From Isoetes taiwanensis (Eukaryota > Streptophyta > Lycopodiopsida > Isoetales > Isoetaceae): a DNA stretch of 64,000 bases. Positions within the stretch are counted from its first letter, which is position 1, and every line of letters begins with the position of its first letter. Shown here one piece after another: positions 1 to 11,311 of this stretch. The translations under genes and the position numbers were made by a program. The stretch covers positions 415,001 to 479,000 of the forward strand of contig JAJEKV010000055.1 in the NCBI GenBank assembly GCA_021234155.1. Direction: 5' to 3'. The notes under the pieces were generated by a model. That model made no database searches and was not told the origin of the DNA. It saw only the letters and a program-made list of their open reading frames with translations.

Positions 1-297
1 CGCATAGTGACCTTCCAACTAGGTGACCTCTGCCTAATGATCCGTACTCCGCCTTTCCTTAGCTTTGAACTTATCATGTTTTATCATGCTCTTTACTTTG
101 CTAAGTACCTAGAATCATCAGGGCACCTCCTATAATTTTGGATAAACCATTCACTTCGACTCTCCTTATCCAAACTACCATTGTGTCACTCTGATAATCT
201 TGTTTCCGCAGACCACCGTTAGGATCTTTTACCTATGGATGTTAATTGTGTATGCTCACTTATTCTTCATTTGTTTCATACAAGTTTCCCATTTATA
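1..297. other. Left flank, unassigned
   Basis: I see no gene, long reading frame or repeat here. The last five bases (293-297, TTATA) are the left target-site duplication of the copia element that follows. Confidence 0.6.
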
Positions 298-863
298 TGT
301 TAGAAATAAGCAGTGAATAGAACCAATATCATATAACAATGTTAGATTTTCTTGGATTGATAAACACCTCAATCTAATAGCATAAGATGATTTTTACATT
401 CAACTCAACAAAAAACAATTGTATAACACTAGCCAAGTCACTTCTTCAACTTATCATTAACATTGGCAATTATGACCATTGGAAATAATCTTAGCATTAC
501 TGTTCATATGAGATCGATGAGGATACTGTAGCTTCAAACTTCAAATAGGTCATTCAATTTCAAATCGATTCATACCTGCTTCACGATTGCTCCTGCTAAT
601 TTCCAATGAATACCTGACCTCTGTATTACATCTTTATTTATCTTTGCAGTCCGACGGTCAAGCCAGACCGTCGATTGGCTCTTCATGTCTTCGTCATACT
701 GAATCGATTCATTTGAACCGAAATTGGCTCCATTGACAGGTGCTTTAGGTGCTCAAACTTCTTAGGTGCTTTAGGTGCTTTAGGTGCTTTAAGTGCTATC
801 TCAACTTTGTCACCGAATTTCCTTGAATATTTTCCCATCTCAATTATGGCATGAATTCTAACA
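298..863 (-). repeat. Copia 3' LTR
   Basis: 566 bp, TG...CA ends. It carries a short tandem array of the 9-mer GGTGCTTTA (about 742-800) with one more unit than the other LTR. Because the element is on the minus strand this is the 3' LTR, confirmed by the polypurine tract abutting it at 864. Confidence 0.95.
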
Positions 864-873
864 TTCCCCTTTC
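864..873 (-). other. Copia polypurine tract
   Basis: The minus strand reads GAAAGGGGAA immediately before the 3' LTR, the usual primer for plus-strand DNA synthesis in LTR retrotransposons. Confidence 0.85.
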
Positions 874-883
874 ATGTCATAAT

Positions 884-1258
884 TCAGGCATCTCTACAGC
901 TCATAGCAGTTGATAATTTTTGAAGTCTCTTCCAGCTTAATGCCTTGGTCATTATGTCAGCAAGTTGATCTTCTGATCTTACATACTTTAGTTGAATAAA
1001 TCCCTTATTCACCATGTCCCTGATATAGTGCATCTCCATTTCGATATGTTTGGTCCTCTCGTGCAACACAGGGTTTTTTGTCATTGCAATACAACTTTGA
1101 TTGTCACAAAATAATTCTGTGCTGTCTTCTTGTTTTATTTCCAACTCTTCCAGTAACCTTCTCGCCCAAATGATTTCTTTAGCAGCAAAGAGTTGTTGAG
1201 CGCATTTTCGATTCTCGCAGTTGACAAAGCAATAGATGATTGTTTCTTGCTTCTCCAA
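884..1258 (-). pseudogene. Copia RNase H fragment
   Basis: This minus-strand frame of about 124 codons matches copia RNase H and the pol C-terminus. Visible hallmarks are CDNQSCIAM, NPVLHERTKHIE, HYIRD and DQLADIMTKAL. In the copia pol it degrades RNA in the RNA-DNA hybrid during reverse transcription. It is cut off from the upstream reverse transcriptase by a gap of about 160 bp with stops, so it is a remnant of the polyprotein and not a separate gene. Confidence 0.9.
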
Positions 1259-1421
1259 CTAACGGTGCTCCTCCTAACATTACAATGTATCCCGAGGTTG
1301 ATTTTATTCATCTAGATCTCCCACACCAACAAAGCATCACTTGTAACATTTTAATTTCAGATCCTTTGAGCAATAAACAATTTCATTGTGTTTTGTGCCT
1401 TTCAAAAATCTCAAAACTTTC

Positions 1422-2365
1422 TTAAGTGCCACCAATGCTCATAAACGGATTATTGTTATATCCGCTCAACACATTTACTATGAATGCAATGTAGGGTCTT
1501 GTATTATTGGCAATGAACAATAAGCTTCCTACCAACTGTCTATATGGAATCTTACTCATTTTCTCCTTCTCATCTTCACTCTGAGGGCAAAGTTCCTTTG
1601 ATAGTTTGTTTCCAGCCATGATAGGTGCCTTTCTGTAATTGCATTCTAGCATATTGAACTTCTCCAAGATCGAGTCTATGTACTTACCTTGATTTAGAGA
1701 TATTGTCATGTTTGTCCTGTCTCTTCTTACTTGAATTCCTGTGAACCGTGGTCAACTCTCCAAGATCGTCATTTGGTACCTGGTTTTGAGCATCTCCTTG
1801 CATTTATTCAAGAAGTTCATATTATTGGATGCCAGGATACAGTCGTCCACATACACTACCATTATACAAAATTCTCCCTCATCCTTTAGTAGATAAACGT
1901 TGCCATCATTAGCCAACTTAGTAAAGCTTTGTTCTTTCAAAAATTGTCAATACAGAAATACCATTGTCTTGGAGATTGCTTCAGCCTCAGAGGCGACTTT
2001 CTTAGGTCTCCAAACTTTGTCTTTCTCAACTTCAAAGCCTTGAGCTTGTCTCATGTAAACCTCTTCCTCCAAATCTGCATTAAGGAAAGCTGTACAAACA
2101 TCCATATGGTGTAAATCTAGATTTAAGGCATTTGATATGGCAATTATCATTCTAATGTTTGGCTTAACTTAACAACTGGTGAGTAGGTTTCATCAAAATC
2201 TACTCCCCTCTTTTGTGAATAACCTTGAGCAACCAGTCTTGCTTTGTGCTTTGGGCTGCCATCTGCATTTGTTTTCAACTTGAATACCCATTTGTTTCCT
2301 ATTGCATTCTTCCCCTTTGGCTGGTCTACTAATTCATATGAGGATGTTCTTTCGAATGACCTCAT
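1422..2365 (-). pseudogene. Copia reverse transcriptase region, broken
   Basis: Minus-strand pieces give the copia RT in order. First comes GNKWVFKLK and ARLVAQGYSQ with DFDETYSPVVK (near 2200-2330), then MDVCTAFLNADLEEEVYM (near 2050-2120), then the catalytic VVYVDD (1842-1853 for YVDD), then IPYRQLVGSLLF (near 1530). The catalytic aspartates are kept. The pieces sit in different frames, with breaks near 2150, 1945 and 1740, so the protein cannot be made from this copy as it stands. Confidence 0.92.
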
Positions 2366-2537
2366 TTCCTCCGATCATTGCAATTTTCCATTTATTCTTT
2401 GTCAAGTGAGTTTCTTGCCTCCTCAAAAGTCTGGAATTCCAGATTCTAACACCATAAATATTTCGTCTGTGTTATCCTCCGTGGTTTTTTGCAATCTGCT
2501 ACTTTTACCATTCTCTCTCCTTCCAAATTTCTCTATG

Positions 2538-3760
2538 TCAATGGCAATTTCCTGTTCGCGACCTTTCTCCTTCAGGTTTTCCTCTTCTTAACTTGATTTG
2601 TTTTCTTTTCTTTGGTTCATGTTCCTGTTCTTCTCCTGCAACACTTCCATCCTCATTATTATCTTCTTGATTGTTTTCATTTGCTGATTCATGTTCCTGT
2701 TCTTCCCCTGCAACCTTTCCATCCTCATTATTATCTTCTTCATCACTGTGATCAGAATCTTCAGCATCTATCTCATTTTTAGTTATTGTTTTTTCCTTTG
2801 TACCGTTGGGACTCATCATATTGTCAGAATTGTGTTTTCCTTCTCCTTTTGAATTCTCCTTTTCTATCAGTGGTCTGTACAAAACATTCTCTTGAAATAT
2901 TACATCTTTGCTCACCAACACTTTCCTTTTAAGTGGATCATACATTCTATAACCTTTGGAATGCATGTCATAGCCAACCAAATAGGTTATCCTTGACCTG
3001 TCATCCAATTTCAGTCTTAATTCCTGGGGAATGTGTGTGTATCCCAAACACCCAAACACTTTAAATATTTCATAATGAGGAGTTTTTCCTGACCAAATGA
3101 CTTCTGGTATTTTTCCTTCTATGCTTTTTGATGGCAGACTATTTTGTATGAGTACAGCAGTCTTGACTGCCTCCTCCCACAAGAAATTGGGCAGACCTGC
3201 ATGCTTCAACATAGATCTTGTAGCATTCAGAATTGTTTTGTTCTTCCTCTCAGCCACACCATTCTGCTGAGGTGTATAGCTGCAAGTAAATTGTCTCTTT
3301 ATACCCCTGTCTTGACAATATCTAACAAATTTTCCTGACAAGTATTCTCCTCCCCGATCAGATCTTACACATTTGATTCTTTTCCCAGTTTCACACTCTA
3401 CTTCTGCTGCAAACATTTTGAATGCTTCAAAAGCTTGGTCTTTTGTTCTCGACATGAGAGTCTCGCTTTTCTCTCAGAATCATCAACAAATGTTATGAAG
3501 TATCTTTTTCCCCGTTATTCTGTCACATTCAATGGACCACAAAGGTCAGTGTGAATTAAACCAAGAATTTCATTTGCTTTTCCTTTTGCCTTTGAAAAAG
3601 GCAATCTGGAGTGCTTACCCAACATGCAACCCCCTGCAAACATGATTTTCTATTGCTTTATCGATGACACCGGTAGTCCCCTGCTTTATCATAAGTTCAA
3701 TATTCTTCATATTTGTGTGCCCAAGTCTTTCATGCCACATTGCAATATTTGGAGTTAGAG
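2538..3760 (-). pseudogene. Copia integrase with duplicated acidic linker
   Basis: The longest open stretch of the element (2538-3455, about 305 codons) holds the integrase core and C-terminal part: RGGEYLS, YTPQQNGVAERKN, FLWEEAV and VFGCLGYTHIP. The upstream part of the core (HTDLCGP, YFITFVDD) lies at about 3475-3600 in another frame. Downstream of the core is an acidic linker in which a block reading EDNNEDG.VAGEEQEHE occurs twice (about 2620-2760). This repeat is also visible in the DNA. Integrase inserts the cDNA copy into host chromosomes. Confidence 0.92.
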
Positions 3761-4140
3761 TCGATTAATACTTTCAACCGATCGAGCATTTATACCAAAC
3801 AAGTTGCCAACTCTTCTTCCAAGGAATTTTAATTCATTTCCATCAAAGATTTTACAATGAGTCCTTTCAAAGATGACTTTCAATCCCATATCAACTAATT
3901 GAGAAATAGAAATCAAATTTCTCACTAAGCTAGGAACACATAAAACATTTTGTAAGTTCACAATTCTCCCATTCAGGATCAAATAGCTCTAGTATGCCAA
4001 CATCTTCAATTCTTTGGAGGTCACCATTTCCAACTTGTATATGACCACCTTGGCTTTTTTTTTTCTTTTAGGATTTTTGAACTACATGCAATGGACTTTT
4101 ACGCTCCACTATCTAGAATCATAAAATCATCATCATCATC
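3755..4140 (-). pseudogene. Copia protease / pre-integrase region, broken
   Basis: On the minus strand an aspartate run encoded by a GAT microsatellite leads into FMILDSGA (about 4108-4130), the aspartic-protease D-S-G active site. A stop codon follows directly. Further on, NLQNVLCVPSLVRNLISISQL (about 3890-3965) is the typical copia protease C-terminal and gag-pre-integrase sequence. Confidence 0.85.
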
Positions 4141-4276
4141 AATTCCAAAGATTAGTATAAATTAAAAACTTTATGTTTTCTTACCTTATCCTCATCATCT
4201 TCCGTAATTTCTTCAAGCATAACTTCTTCCGCTTATGTTTTTTCCTCGTGCATATGAGTCGTTCCCGAATCTTCAT

Positions 4277-5193
4277 CTACCTCTTCCTCTTGTGCGAGAA
4301 TATCCCCTTGTTCCCCTTTCTTTTCCCCTTTGAGAAGTTCTTAGGTGATGAGCAATTGGATGCATAATGTCCTCTTCCTCCACAATTGTAGCAATTTATT
4401 TCTTTAGTCATCATAGGGCGATCTATTTTCAAGTGACCATATTGATTCTGCTTAAAACATGGGCCAAGCTTACCTCTTTTCTTCTCTTCTTTACCTTTTC
4501 CTTTTGCAAATAAAACTTGTGTGGCATCTTCTTCTTCCATTACTTTGTTCTCGCTCTATTTTGCCTTCAACATTCTTTACGCCTCAATCCTTGTTCTTGC
4601 AAGGGTTCCGATAAACATGGCTATGTTTCCAAGGAGGGGTAACGAGATCTCTTGAAATGGCCAACTTTTTCTTCTTTGTTGAGAATAACACACTCCCTGC
4701 TCCCTCTAAGTCAGCAATGATATTGTCAAAGGTTTGAAAAACTCATTGACATTGTCTTTATCATGAAACCTTAGCCTTCTCATTTCATTTTCAAGCACAT
4801 CGATTTTGTGAGGAGGTTTTCTCCTCATAATTAAGGAGCATATAACTCCACATCTCGCTAGGATGCAATCCTCTTATTTTTAACACAATACTTGAGTTTA
4901 CCTTACTCATTATAATCCCTTGAGCCTCTCTTAGTTTTGCCACATCTAGTGTGCCTCCTCCTTTGTTGCTTTGGTGCGACTACGCCTCGGCCTCCTTTTG
5001 CATCGAGCTTTCGAGCTTCCAGCAAGCAAAGAACCTCAGAGAATCTGCTCTTAGGTTCAACAATATCCCATAGCCCTTCTACTTGCAATACATGCTTGAT
5101 CTTTTCTTTCCAAACTTGGAATCCTGAATCCCCCTTGAAAACATCAATGGCACTCAACAGGCCTGCACCAAATCTGCTTGCCATTTGTCTCAA
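4277..5193 (-). pseudogene. Copia gag with zinc knuckle, broken
   Basis: The N-terminal part (4903-5193) begins a few bases inside the PBS and reads like copia Gag: FQVWKEKIKHVLQVEGLWD. The nucleocapsid part (4277-4540) has a CCHC zinc knuckle, CYNCGGRGHYASNC, followed by a basic lysine-rich tail. About 360 bp between them contain stops. Gag would form the virus-like particle and bind RNA. Confidence 0.88.
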
Positions 5194-5197
5194 CCTA

Positions 5198-5209
5198 GCT
5201 CTGATACCA
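5198..5209 (-). other. Copia primer-binding site (tRNA-iMet)
   Basis: The minus strand reads TGGTATCAGAGC one base inside the 5' LTR. This is complementary to the 3' end of initiator tRNA-Met, the usual primer for plant copia elements. Confidence 0.93.
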
Positions 5210-5210
5210 C

Positions 5211-5767
5211 TGTTAGAAATAAGCAGTGAATAGAACCAATATCATGTAACAATGTTAGATTTTCTTGGATTGATAAACACCTCAATCTAATAGCATAAGA
5301 TGATTTTTACATTCAACTCAACAAAAAACAATTGTATAACACTAGCCAAGTCACTTCTTCAACTTATCATTAACATTGGCAATTATGACCATTGGAAATA
5401 ATCTTAGCATTACTGTTCATATGAGATCGATGAGGATACTGTAGCTTCAAACTTCAAATAGGTCATTCAATTTCAAATCGATTCATACCTGCTTCACGAT
5501 TGCTCCTGCTAATTTCCAATGAATACCTGACCTCTGTATTACATCTTTATTTATCTTTGCAGTCCGACGGTCAAGCCAGACCGTCGATTGGCTCTTCATG
5601 TCTTCGTCATACTGAATCGATTCATTTGAACCGAAATTGGCTCCATTGACAGGTGCTTTAGGTGCTCAAACTTCTTAGGTGCTTTAGGTGCTTTAAGTGC
5701 TATCTCAACTTTGTCACCGAATTTCCTTGAATATTTTCCCATCTCAATTATGGCATGAATTCTAACA
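5211..5767 (-). repeat. Copia 5' LTR
   Basis: 557 bp, one 9-bp repeat unit shorter than the 3' LTR. I see only one other difference (an A/G change near the outer end). It is the 5' LTR because the PBS lies beside it. The right target-site duplication TTATA follows at 5768-5772. Confidence 0.95.
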
Positions 5768-5772
5768 TTATA

Positions 5773-6330
5773 GATAGCAATGCGCACCTCCACCTACGGA
5801 TTCTCGTGTGCCTGCCCGATACTCAACCCATGAAAGATATTTGTACCCGGAAACTCCTCCAATTCTCGGGCAGGGATGCGGAATCTTGGGTGCAGCACAT
5901 CCACGAAGTGGCAACTCGAACGAAATGACTGAAGAAGCCACCGGCACACTTACGATCGGACACCTTACCGGTCCTGCTCGCCATTGGTGGAAAGCGTATG
6001 CAGCAGCTAAGGGCATAACAGGCAATAACTGCGGGTTCACCACATTTGCTCAAGCTTTCAACGCTCATTTTACTCCACGTATCTATACCTGTCAGCCAGT
6101 ACAGACCTTTTTGAGCTTGGCGCAGCAAACTTCCCGATGCAATGAGCCACGCTAGGAAACAGTACATTGAAGGACTTCCGCCAATCTTCGGACTAAAGTA
6201 CGTGCGTATCACCCCAGATCACTGATGGCAGCCGCGGCAAGGGCCCTTTCATGGGAAAGGGAGGTACCTTCGACTATCGATCCAACGACTTCTAGGGCTA
6301 CTCCACACGGACATCTAGGACCAACACCAC
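5773..6330 (+). pseudogene. gypsy-type gag fragment
   Basis: Plus-strand translation at 5808-6155 includes LTIGHLTGPARHWWKAYA followed by FTTFAQAFNAHFTP. This has the layout of a Ty3/gypsy Gag capsid (a W-rich helix, then F..F..AF...F), and it parallels the gag at 57931-58203. It runs into stops after about 115 codons, and the next frame (ALSWEREVPSTID) may be its continuation. No LTR or pol is attached. Confidence 0.5.
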
Positions 6331-6689
6331 CACATCGTATGAGACACTCGTAAAGGCAAAGGCATGTTTAGATGTTTTTCGGGCCCGAACATGGTATTCT
6401 CAAGCGCCCTTTCATAATGGGGAAGACCCCATCGCCACCGCATGGATGACCAGCCGATATATTATTCCCTTTATCTAGCGCCGGCCAACAACATCACCTT
6501 GACGATTGTCACATACTAATAGTCTGCAGAGGCGTATTGGTGCCGTAATAGAATAAAAACGTCGTATCTCGTAAAGAATAATGCGTAAATGAAAAAAAAC
6601 TATAAGAGAGTCTATATCGTCCTTAATGTTTATAAATTTAAACCGACGTACATAGTGGCCCACACCACTACTGCAAGCGCACCCATCTA

Positions 6690-7217
6690 CCCATGAAAAA
6701 GCCAGGTGATTGCTTCCATTCAAGACGAGGTGCACACCACCTCCGCATTGAGACAGGGAGATGGATTCAGGGCCGCAGCGGAGGGACAGAGTCCGCTTGC
6801 CTGTCACCAGTAGCCATTGAGGATGAAAGTCACGCCCTCCGTGCCTGTCCCCATACCAAAGATATCCGGCTCGGTGATGCTCGGTTAGTTGTGCCCCATC
6901 GGGCCTTGCATGAGCTAATGAGCGAGCGGCCTCCAGAGGCTTGTTGGGATCATTACCTCGAGGGAGGTAATGGATCTGCTGGGACTCGGTTATGCCCCCC
7001 GTCCAGACATTAACCTCATTTGTACTTGTGATTATGTATATAATCGTGCGGTATGTCAAGATCCTTATTGCTATTAAGGTTTTTCCCAAAACCCTTTCGA
7101 GGGGGGTTTTTTAATCTGGTAGTAATATGCCCGCCGCTCTCTCTTTGTACTTGGGTCCCATAGGCCAGTTGGTCTCCGTGGACGATAAAATCATATTCTA
7201 TTCTATTCTATTCTATT
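6690..7217 (+). mobile_element. LINE 3' remnant with ORF2 C-terminal zinc motif (copy A)
   Basis: The plus-strand frame at 6693-7013 reads HLRIETGRW, then C...AIEDESHALRACP. This is the C-terminal pattern of many non-LTR retrotransposon ORF2 proteins. Downstream is a 3' module shared with the copy at 22830-23698: a GC-clamped T-rich hairpin region (about 7075-7125), the string GGTCTCCGTGGACGATAAAA (about 7172-7191), and a simple-repeat tail of TTCTA units (7196-7217). The upstream end is unclear. It is truncated and non-functional. Confidence 0.65.
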
Positions 7218-7379
7218 CTTGAAACCTATACACATATAAATGTAAGATACAGATATGTGTAAATATGGAATGCTGAAATGTAAATATAGTAGAATATAAG
7301 CATGGAATTATGTATGTATTATTTAAATAATTAGGACGTATATACCTAACCATAAGACAGCAGGATGCAACTTTTCCCA

Positions 7380-8656
7380 ACTTCATCATGATCTCATAAT
7401 TCTGCTACTATATGCTGACGACCTCTTACTAGCAGCCCACTCCAAGAAACGACCTTCAAATGCAATTAGATACGCTTTAAAGATTTCTGCTCCTGGGTTT
7501 GGCCTCTATGTTAATCTGTCCAAAACAAAGGTAATGTGCCGGGAAGGGGGCCCATCTCTAACATATGATGGGATGATTATTGGAGTGTGGAATCATACAA
7601 ATATCTAGGCCATGAAGTACATGCAAATCGGAGACCATGGACCACCGGGCGTGGGTCGCGATAGCAGCTGACCTATAAAGCATTCTATGGTATGGTAAAC
7701 CAATGTAAACGGGCAAGCATTTGCGCATGGCCTCTTAAAAACAAGTTGTTCGATGTAATCGGTCACTCGGGTAATGCTATACGCGATGTGAAACTGGGGC
7801 CCTCCCTTGCTAAATCCAAATGGCAAGAACTAGAAAGCATACAGAAAGCATTCATGCATATGTCTTTTTGGCCAAAACACTCTACACCTTATGAGATTAT
7901 GCTCTTTGAAAGCCGGGCTGCTACCCCATAGAAGTTTTGGCAATGCACGTAACAATCGGATTTCTTGTACAAGAAAGTAGTCAATGAGACCACTTTAATA
8001 CATTCAAAGAATCAAGAGCTCTATTCATCCGGGAGCTGAGGAGGTGATAAAAGCTGGTTTAAGGAGTTAAATGCATGGCTTGGTAAACTTGGCTTCACTA
8101 GCGTAGACTACAATAAAGAGTTCGACAACAGGGCTTTTCAAAGATTTGTTATCTTTGCCGGGCAAGAAGAAGAAAGTCACATACTACATCACGCATTTCA
8201 ATCCTACCAGAGAACATAGAATACAATTGTATCTCGAGCCATCCTAAACTGTTCCCAAACATGATTAGGGCTGTTGCAAGAATCCGCATGAGTTCGCAGA
8301 CGCTTTGCTAATTGAGAAAGGTAGATGGCAAGGCATCCCAAGGGAAGAGCCTATGCACATGCGACCTACAAGAAATAGAAGATGAAGCACATGTGATCTT
8401 CCTCGCTGCCCAAAATACAAGAATCCTCGGGACCAGTTTCCCATTTGAACTGGAGCTCAACCTTACCTGTTTTCTTTGGTTGTCCTTCAACAATTTGTGG
8501 AGTGAGTGCATTTGTAAAGGAACTCTTGGAAAACATAGACAAGAGGGAGACTATCTAAAAAAAAGACAATTTCACTGTGATATGCAAACATGTAATTTTG
8601 TCCCATGGCCTTCTTAGGCCCCCGTGGACGTTAATATCAATTATTATTATTATAAG
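7380..8656 (+). mobile_element. LINE remnant with reverse-transcriptase YADD motif
   Basis: Plus-strand translation near 7400-7600 gives LLYADDLLLAA (YADD at 7411-7422) and GLYVNLSKTKVM, the palm motif and following strand of a non-LTR reverse transcriptase. A frameshift follows near 7590. Later frames (7692-7931 and 8312-8617) look like the thumb/linker and a C-terminal zinc-like motif, CTCDLQEIEDEAHVIF, in which later metal ligands are lost. The end carries a diverged form of the 3' module (TCCCATGGCC ... CCGTGGACG, 8591-8626) and an ATT-rich tail (8639-8656). Confidence 0.75.
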
Positions 8657-8698
8657 AGATACAATCCTTGAGATGTATAGCGTATTAACGGGTGTAAG

Positions 8699-9605
8699 GG
8701 CTAAATAACTACGTCTGTATGGTCTAATATAATAAAAGTATAAATCTGATTGATAGGTATAGCACAGAGGGCAGCACTATATGACTTGTTTAAGAGTAAA
8801 AAACAGTAGCTAAGCAAATTATAGTAAATAAAACTCACAGCATCATGTAATAAACCAAGTCTAAAGTAAATGGCGAACCTGATAGGGATGTACAAAAAAA
8901 CTTGCTTTCATAACGAATAACTTTCCAGTACCCACTGTCAGAATTATCACTGTTATAACGAAATAGAGGTAGCCTACACTTACAAGTGTGTATCGTCTAC
9001 ACTTAGATAAATGTCTCTAAATGGAACAAAAAAACTATAGGAGAGTTTGGATGTGTGTTTAATGTCAATAAATAAAAATAGATGTAAATAATGACGGAAA
9101 TGAATACATATCTAAATGTATGATACCCATATATATTGTGTAGAATCATGAAGTGTTAATATAATGAAATCGACGAATATCATTACTATGCGTTATAAAA
9201 CCTTTAGAAGAAATAATGCGACTCGGATTATCATTATAAAGGAATTATATGAATGATAAATACCTAAGAACCCCTCTGTCTAAATAATCTTTGCCTATAT
9301 ACCTAACAATGTCACATATAATTCACTGTAGATCTGCGAATTAACAGTTGTCATGACTAAAGGACTACGTTTGTATGGTATAACATAATAAACAAGAAAA
9401 TATAAATCTGATGAGTATCTGTACTACTGAGGGTAACAATACATGACTTATTTAAGAATATAAAGCAATAAGCAAGAGAATTATAGTCAATCAAACTTAT
9501 AGCATCGTATAATAAAAAGAAGTCTCTAGTAAAAGCCGAGCCTGATAGGCGTATACATAAGGAATAAGGAATAAGGAATAACTTCCAGTGTCCAGTGTCG
9601 GGAGT
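8699..9605. repeat. Diverged direct repeat, two units of about 230 bp
   Basis: 8699-8935 and 9355-9605 align by eye in the same orientation, from GGCTAAATAACTACGTCTGT / GACTAAAGGACTACGTTTGT to CCTGATAGG. They are about 656 bp apart. No coding potential is visible. They could be ends or internal pieces of an old element. Confidence 0.6.
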
Positions 9606-11281
9606 ATCAATAAGGAATAACAATATGTCAGTTCGCGCGATAATGTTAAATCCACGATCATCTTTTAGACGCCAACATGAAGAACTCGACATGGATCTTT
9701 TTTTTTCTGAAAGTGCCTCTTTCTTTTTTTATATATGAAGCGACCAAAGGGACATCCAGTTGTCAAGTCCGCCATCAAACCATCGGTAATAGGAGGACCT
9801 TAGTGAGGAACGTCAACCTCTACATCAAGGAGAAGCACAGGTCTTCAACAACCCGATTGAGTATGCGATAGTTGGACGAATTCCTAGGACGCTTCCAGCT
9901 GCATACGGTTAGATAAGTTAAGTAGCATTGGCTTCGACTAATATCACGCCTGATACGCTCGTCAAGCATTTCTCGTACATGCCTAGTACGAGCTATCATC
10001 CCAGGAATTGAGGAAGTCCTCAATGCGTGACAAGGAAATCCGCAGGATTAACTAAACTTATACATGACTGTTAGCACATATCCCACGTATTGAGTCCACT
10101 TGGTGAGCTTGATCACCTTACTAAGCAGGAAACATTACGAGGATAATTGTTAACCATATATAAACCTAGTGTCCCCTAGGAATAAAACCGACCAAATGAC
10201 ACGACGTAATCTAGCAAGTCCGGCCAACTTGTTATGATAACATCAACTCACTTGGTGGGACTAATTCCGGAATTTAACTAACAACGACAGGGCAACTCTC
10301 TAGAATAGCAGCATGTGTTATATATTTAGGATCCACCTAAAATAAGAAGCATAAGTAGTTTCCTAATCTTCTGGAACCAAAGGGGATGTCATTATGACAG
10401 AACCTTGCCGGGTAGGATTGTCATAAGTAATTTTGTAAACTTTTGGCATCATTGGGATAAATGTTACATGATAAGAGCATCCATCATACCTAGTCAATAT
10501 CTTAGCTAGGGCTACTAAATGAATACCTTAAGACAACCACATAATCTTTTACGGTCGAGAACCTATGTATTCAACGCAACGGCCACCTCATAACCAAATT
10601 ACACGACACAGCCTCGATGGGTGGAGGGCGTCTGGTATTCCCGGGAATGTCACCCTGCATTATATGTTTAGGATATACCAACCTTAGCAAGTGAGTCAAT
10701 AAGGTGGGGAGACCGTATATATCCTCCTGTATCTAAGATGCATACATGTTAAGCAGATAATTGTTGGCGATGATGGGATCATCTTAAAAGTTCCTTATGC
10801 CATCATGCACTGCGTGTGCACATGACCAGAGGTCACGTAGGTGTAGGCATCAGCACCACTCATGGATAGGAAAAGCACTTGTGCCAGTGTCTCACGCTGT
10901 CTCGGCCAGGTGTAGACATCATCATTGGTGTCCCAAGCCATATTTTAGTATATGTGGCTAATAGTAGTCTTGTGCTAGTGCCTCCGCTCAGATAGCTTAA
11001 ACAGGGGGTACTCCAGCGCCGCGCCATCAACGATGCGATCAACCCCGATTGCACACTAGCCAATGAAGGCTTGGTCCAGCAAGGATCATGCAGAGACCTG
11101 GTGCGGTAGATGCATCCTAGGTGGAACGGGCATGTAGATGATAGGCCGCGTTCATCTCGGCGATAATAGGAACATGGCCTATGAATGGCGAACCATAGGC
11201 ATGATAGGAACCCTTGTAGTTAATTTTTTCTATTTCCTTATGGGGGTGGTCCCTTCAACCACAACTTAATTATTATATATA
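9606..11281. other. Unassigned intergenic DNA
   Basis: Only short reading frames (under 70 codons) are present and none resembles a known protein. I see no convincing repeat boundaries in this stretch until the Helitron end at 11282. Confidence 0.4.
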
Positions 11282-11311
11282 CTAGTAACGGGTGCCCGGC
11301 GTTGCCGGGCA
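11282..11311 (-). mobile_element. Helitron 3' terminus (minus strand)
   Basis: Read on the minus strand, a perfect 8-bp stem with a 3-nt loop (TGCCCGGC-AAC-GCCGGGCA, 11293-11311) is followed 7 bases later by CTAG and then T. A hairpin shortly before a CTRR end, with insertion between A and T, is the Helitron signature. The element would extend to the right from here; I could not place its 5' end. Confidence 0.65.

Larger units (their letters stand above)
298..5767 (-). mobile_element. Ty1/copia LTR retrotransposon, young but coding-defective
   Basis: This is a full-length element on the minus strand. It has two LTRs beginning TGTTAGA and ending TCTAACA, a 5-bp target-site duplication TTATA (293-297 and 5768-5772), a PBS matching the 3' end of initiator tRNA-Met (5198-5209) and a polypurine tract next to the 3' LTR (864-873). 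The minus-strand order gag, protease, integrase, reverse transcriptase, RNase H is the copia order. The coding region is split by stops and frameshifts, so this copy cannot encode a full polyprotein. The two LTRs differ, by eye, by one substitution and one 9-bp repeat unit, which implies recent insertion. It was therefore probably moved in trans by another element's proteins. Confidence 0.95.

Noticed and set aside
4173..4367. Plus-strand frame rich in F and L that looks like a membrane protein
   Set aside because: It is the complement of the lysine- and glutamate-rich copia gag region.
5198..5209. GCTCTGATACCA as part of a tRNA gene
   Set aside because: Only the last 12 bases match tRNA-iMet and they sit one base inside an LTR, so this is a primer-binding site. 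The same applies at 17918-17929.
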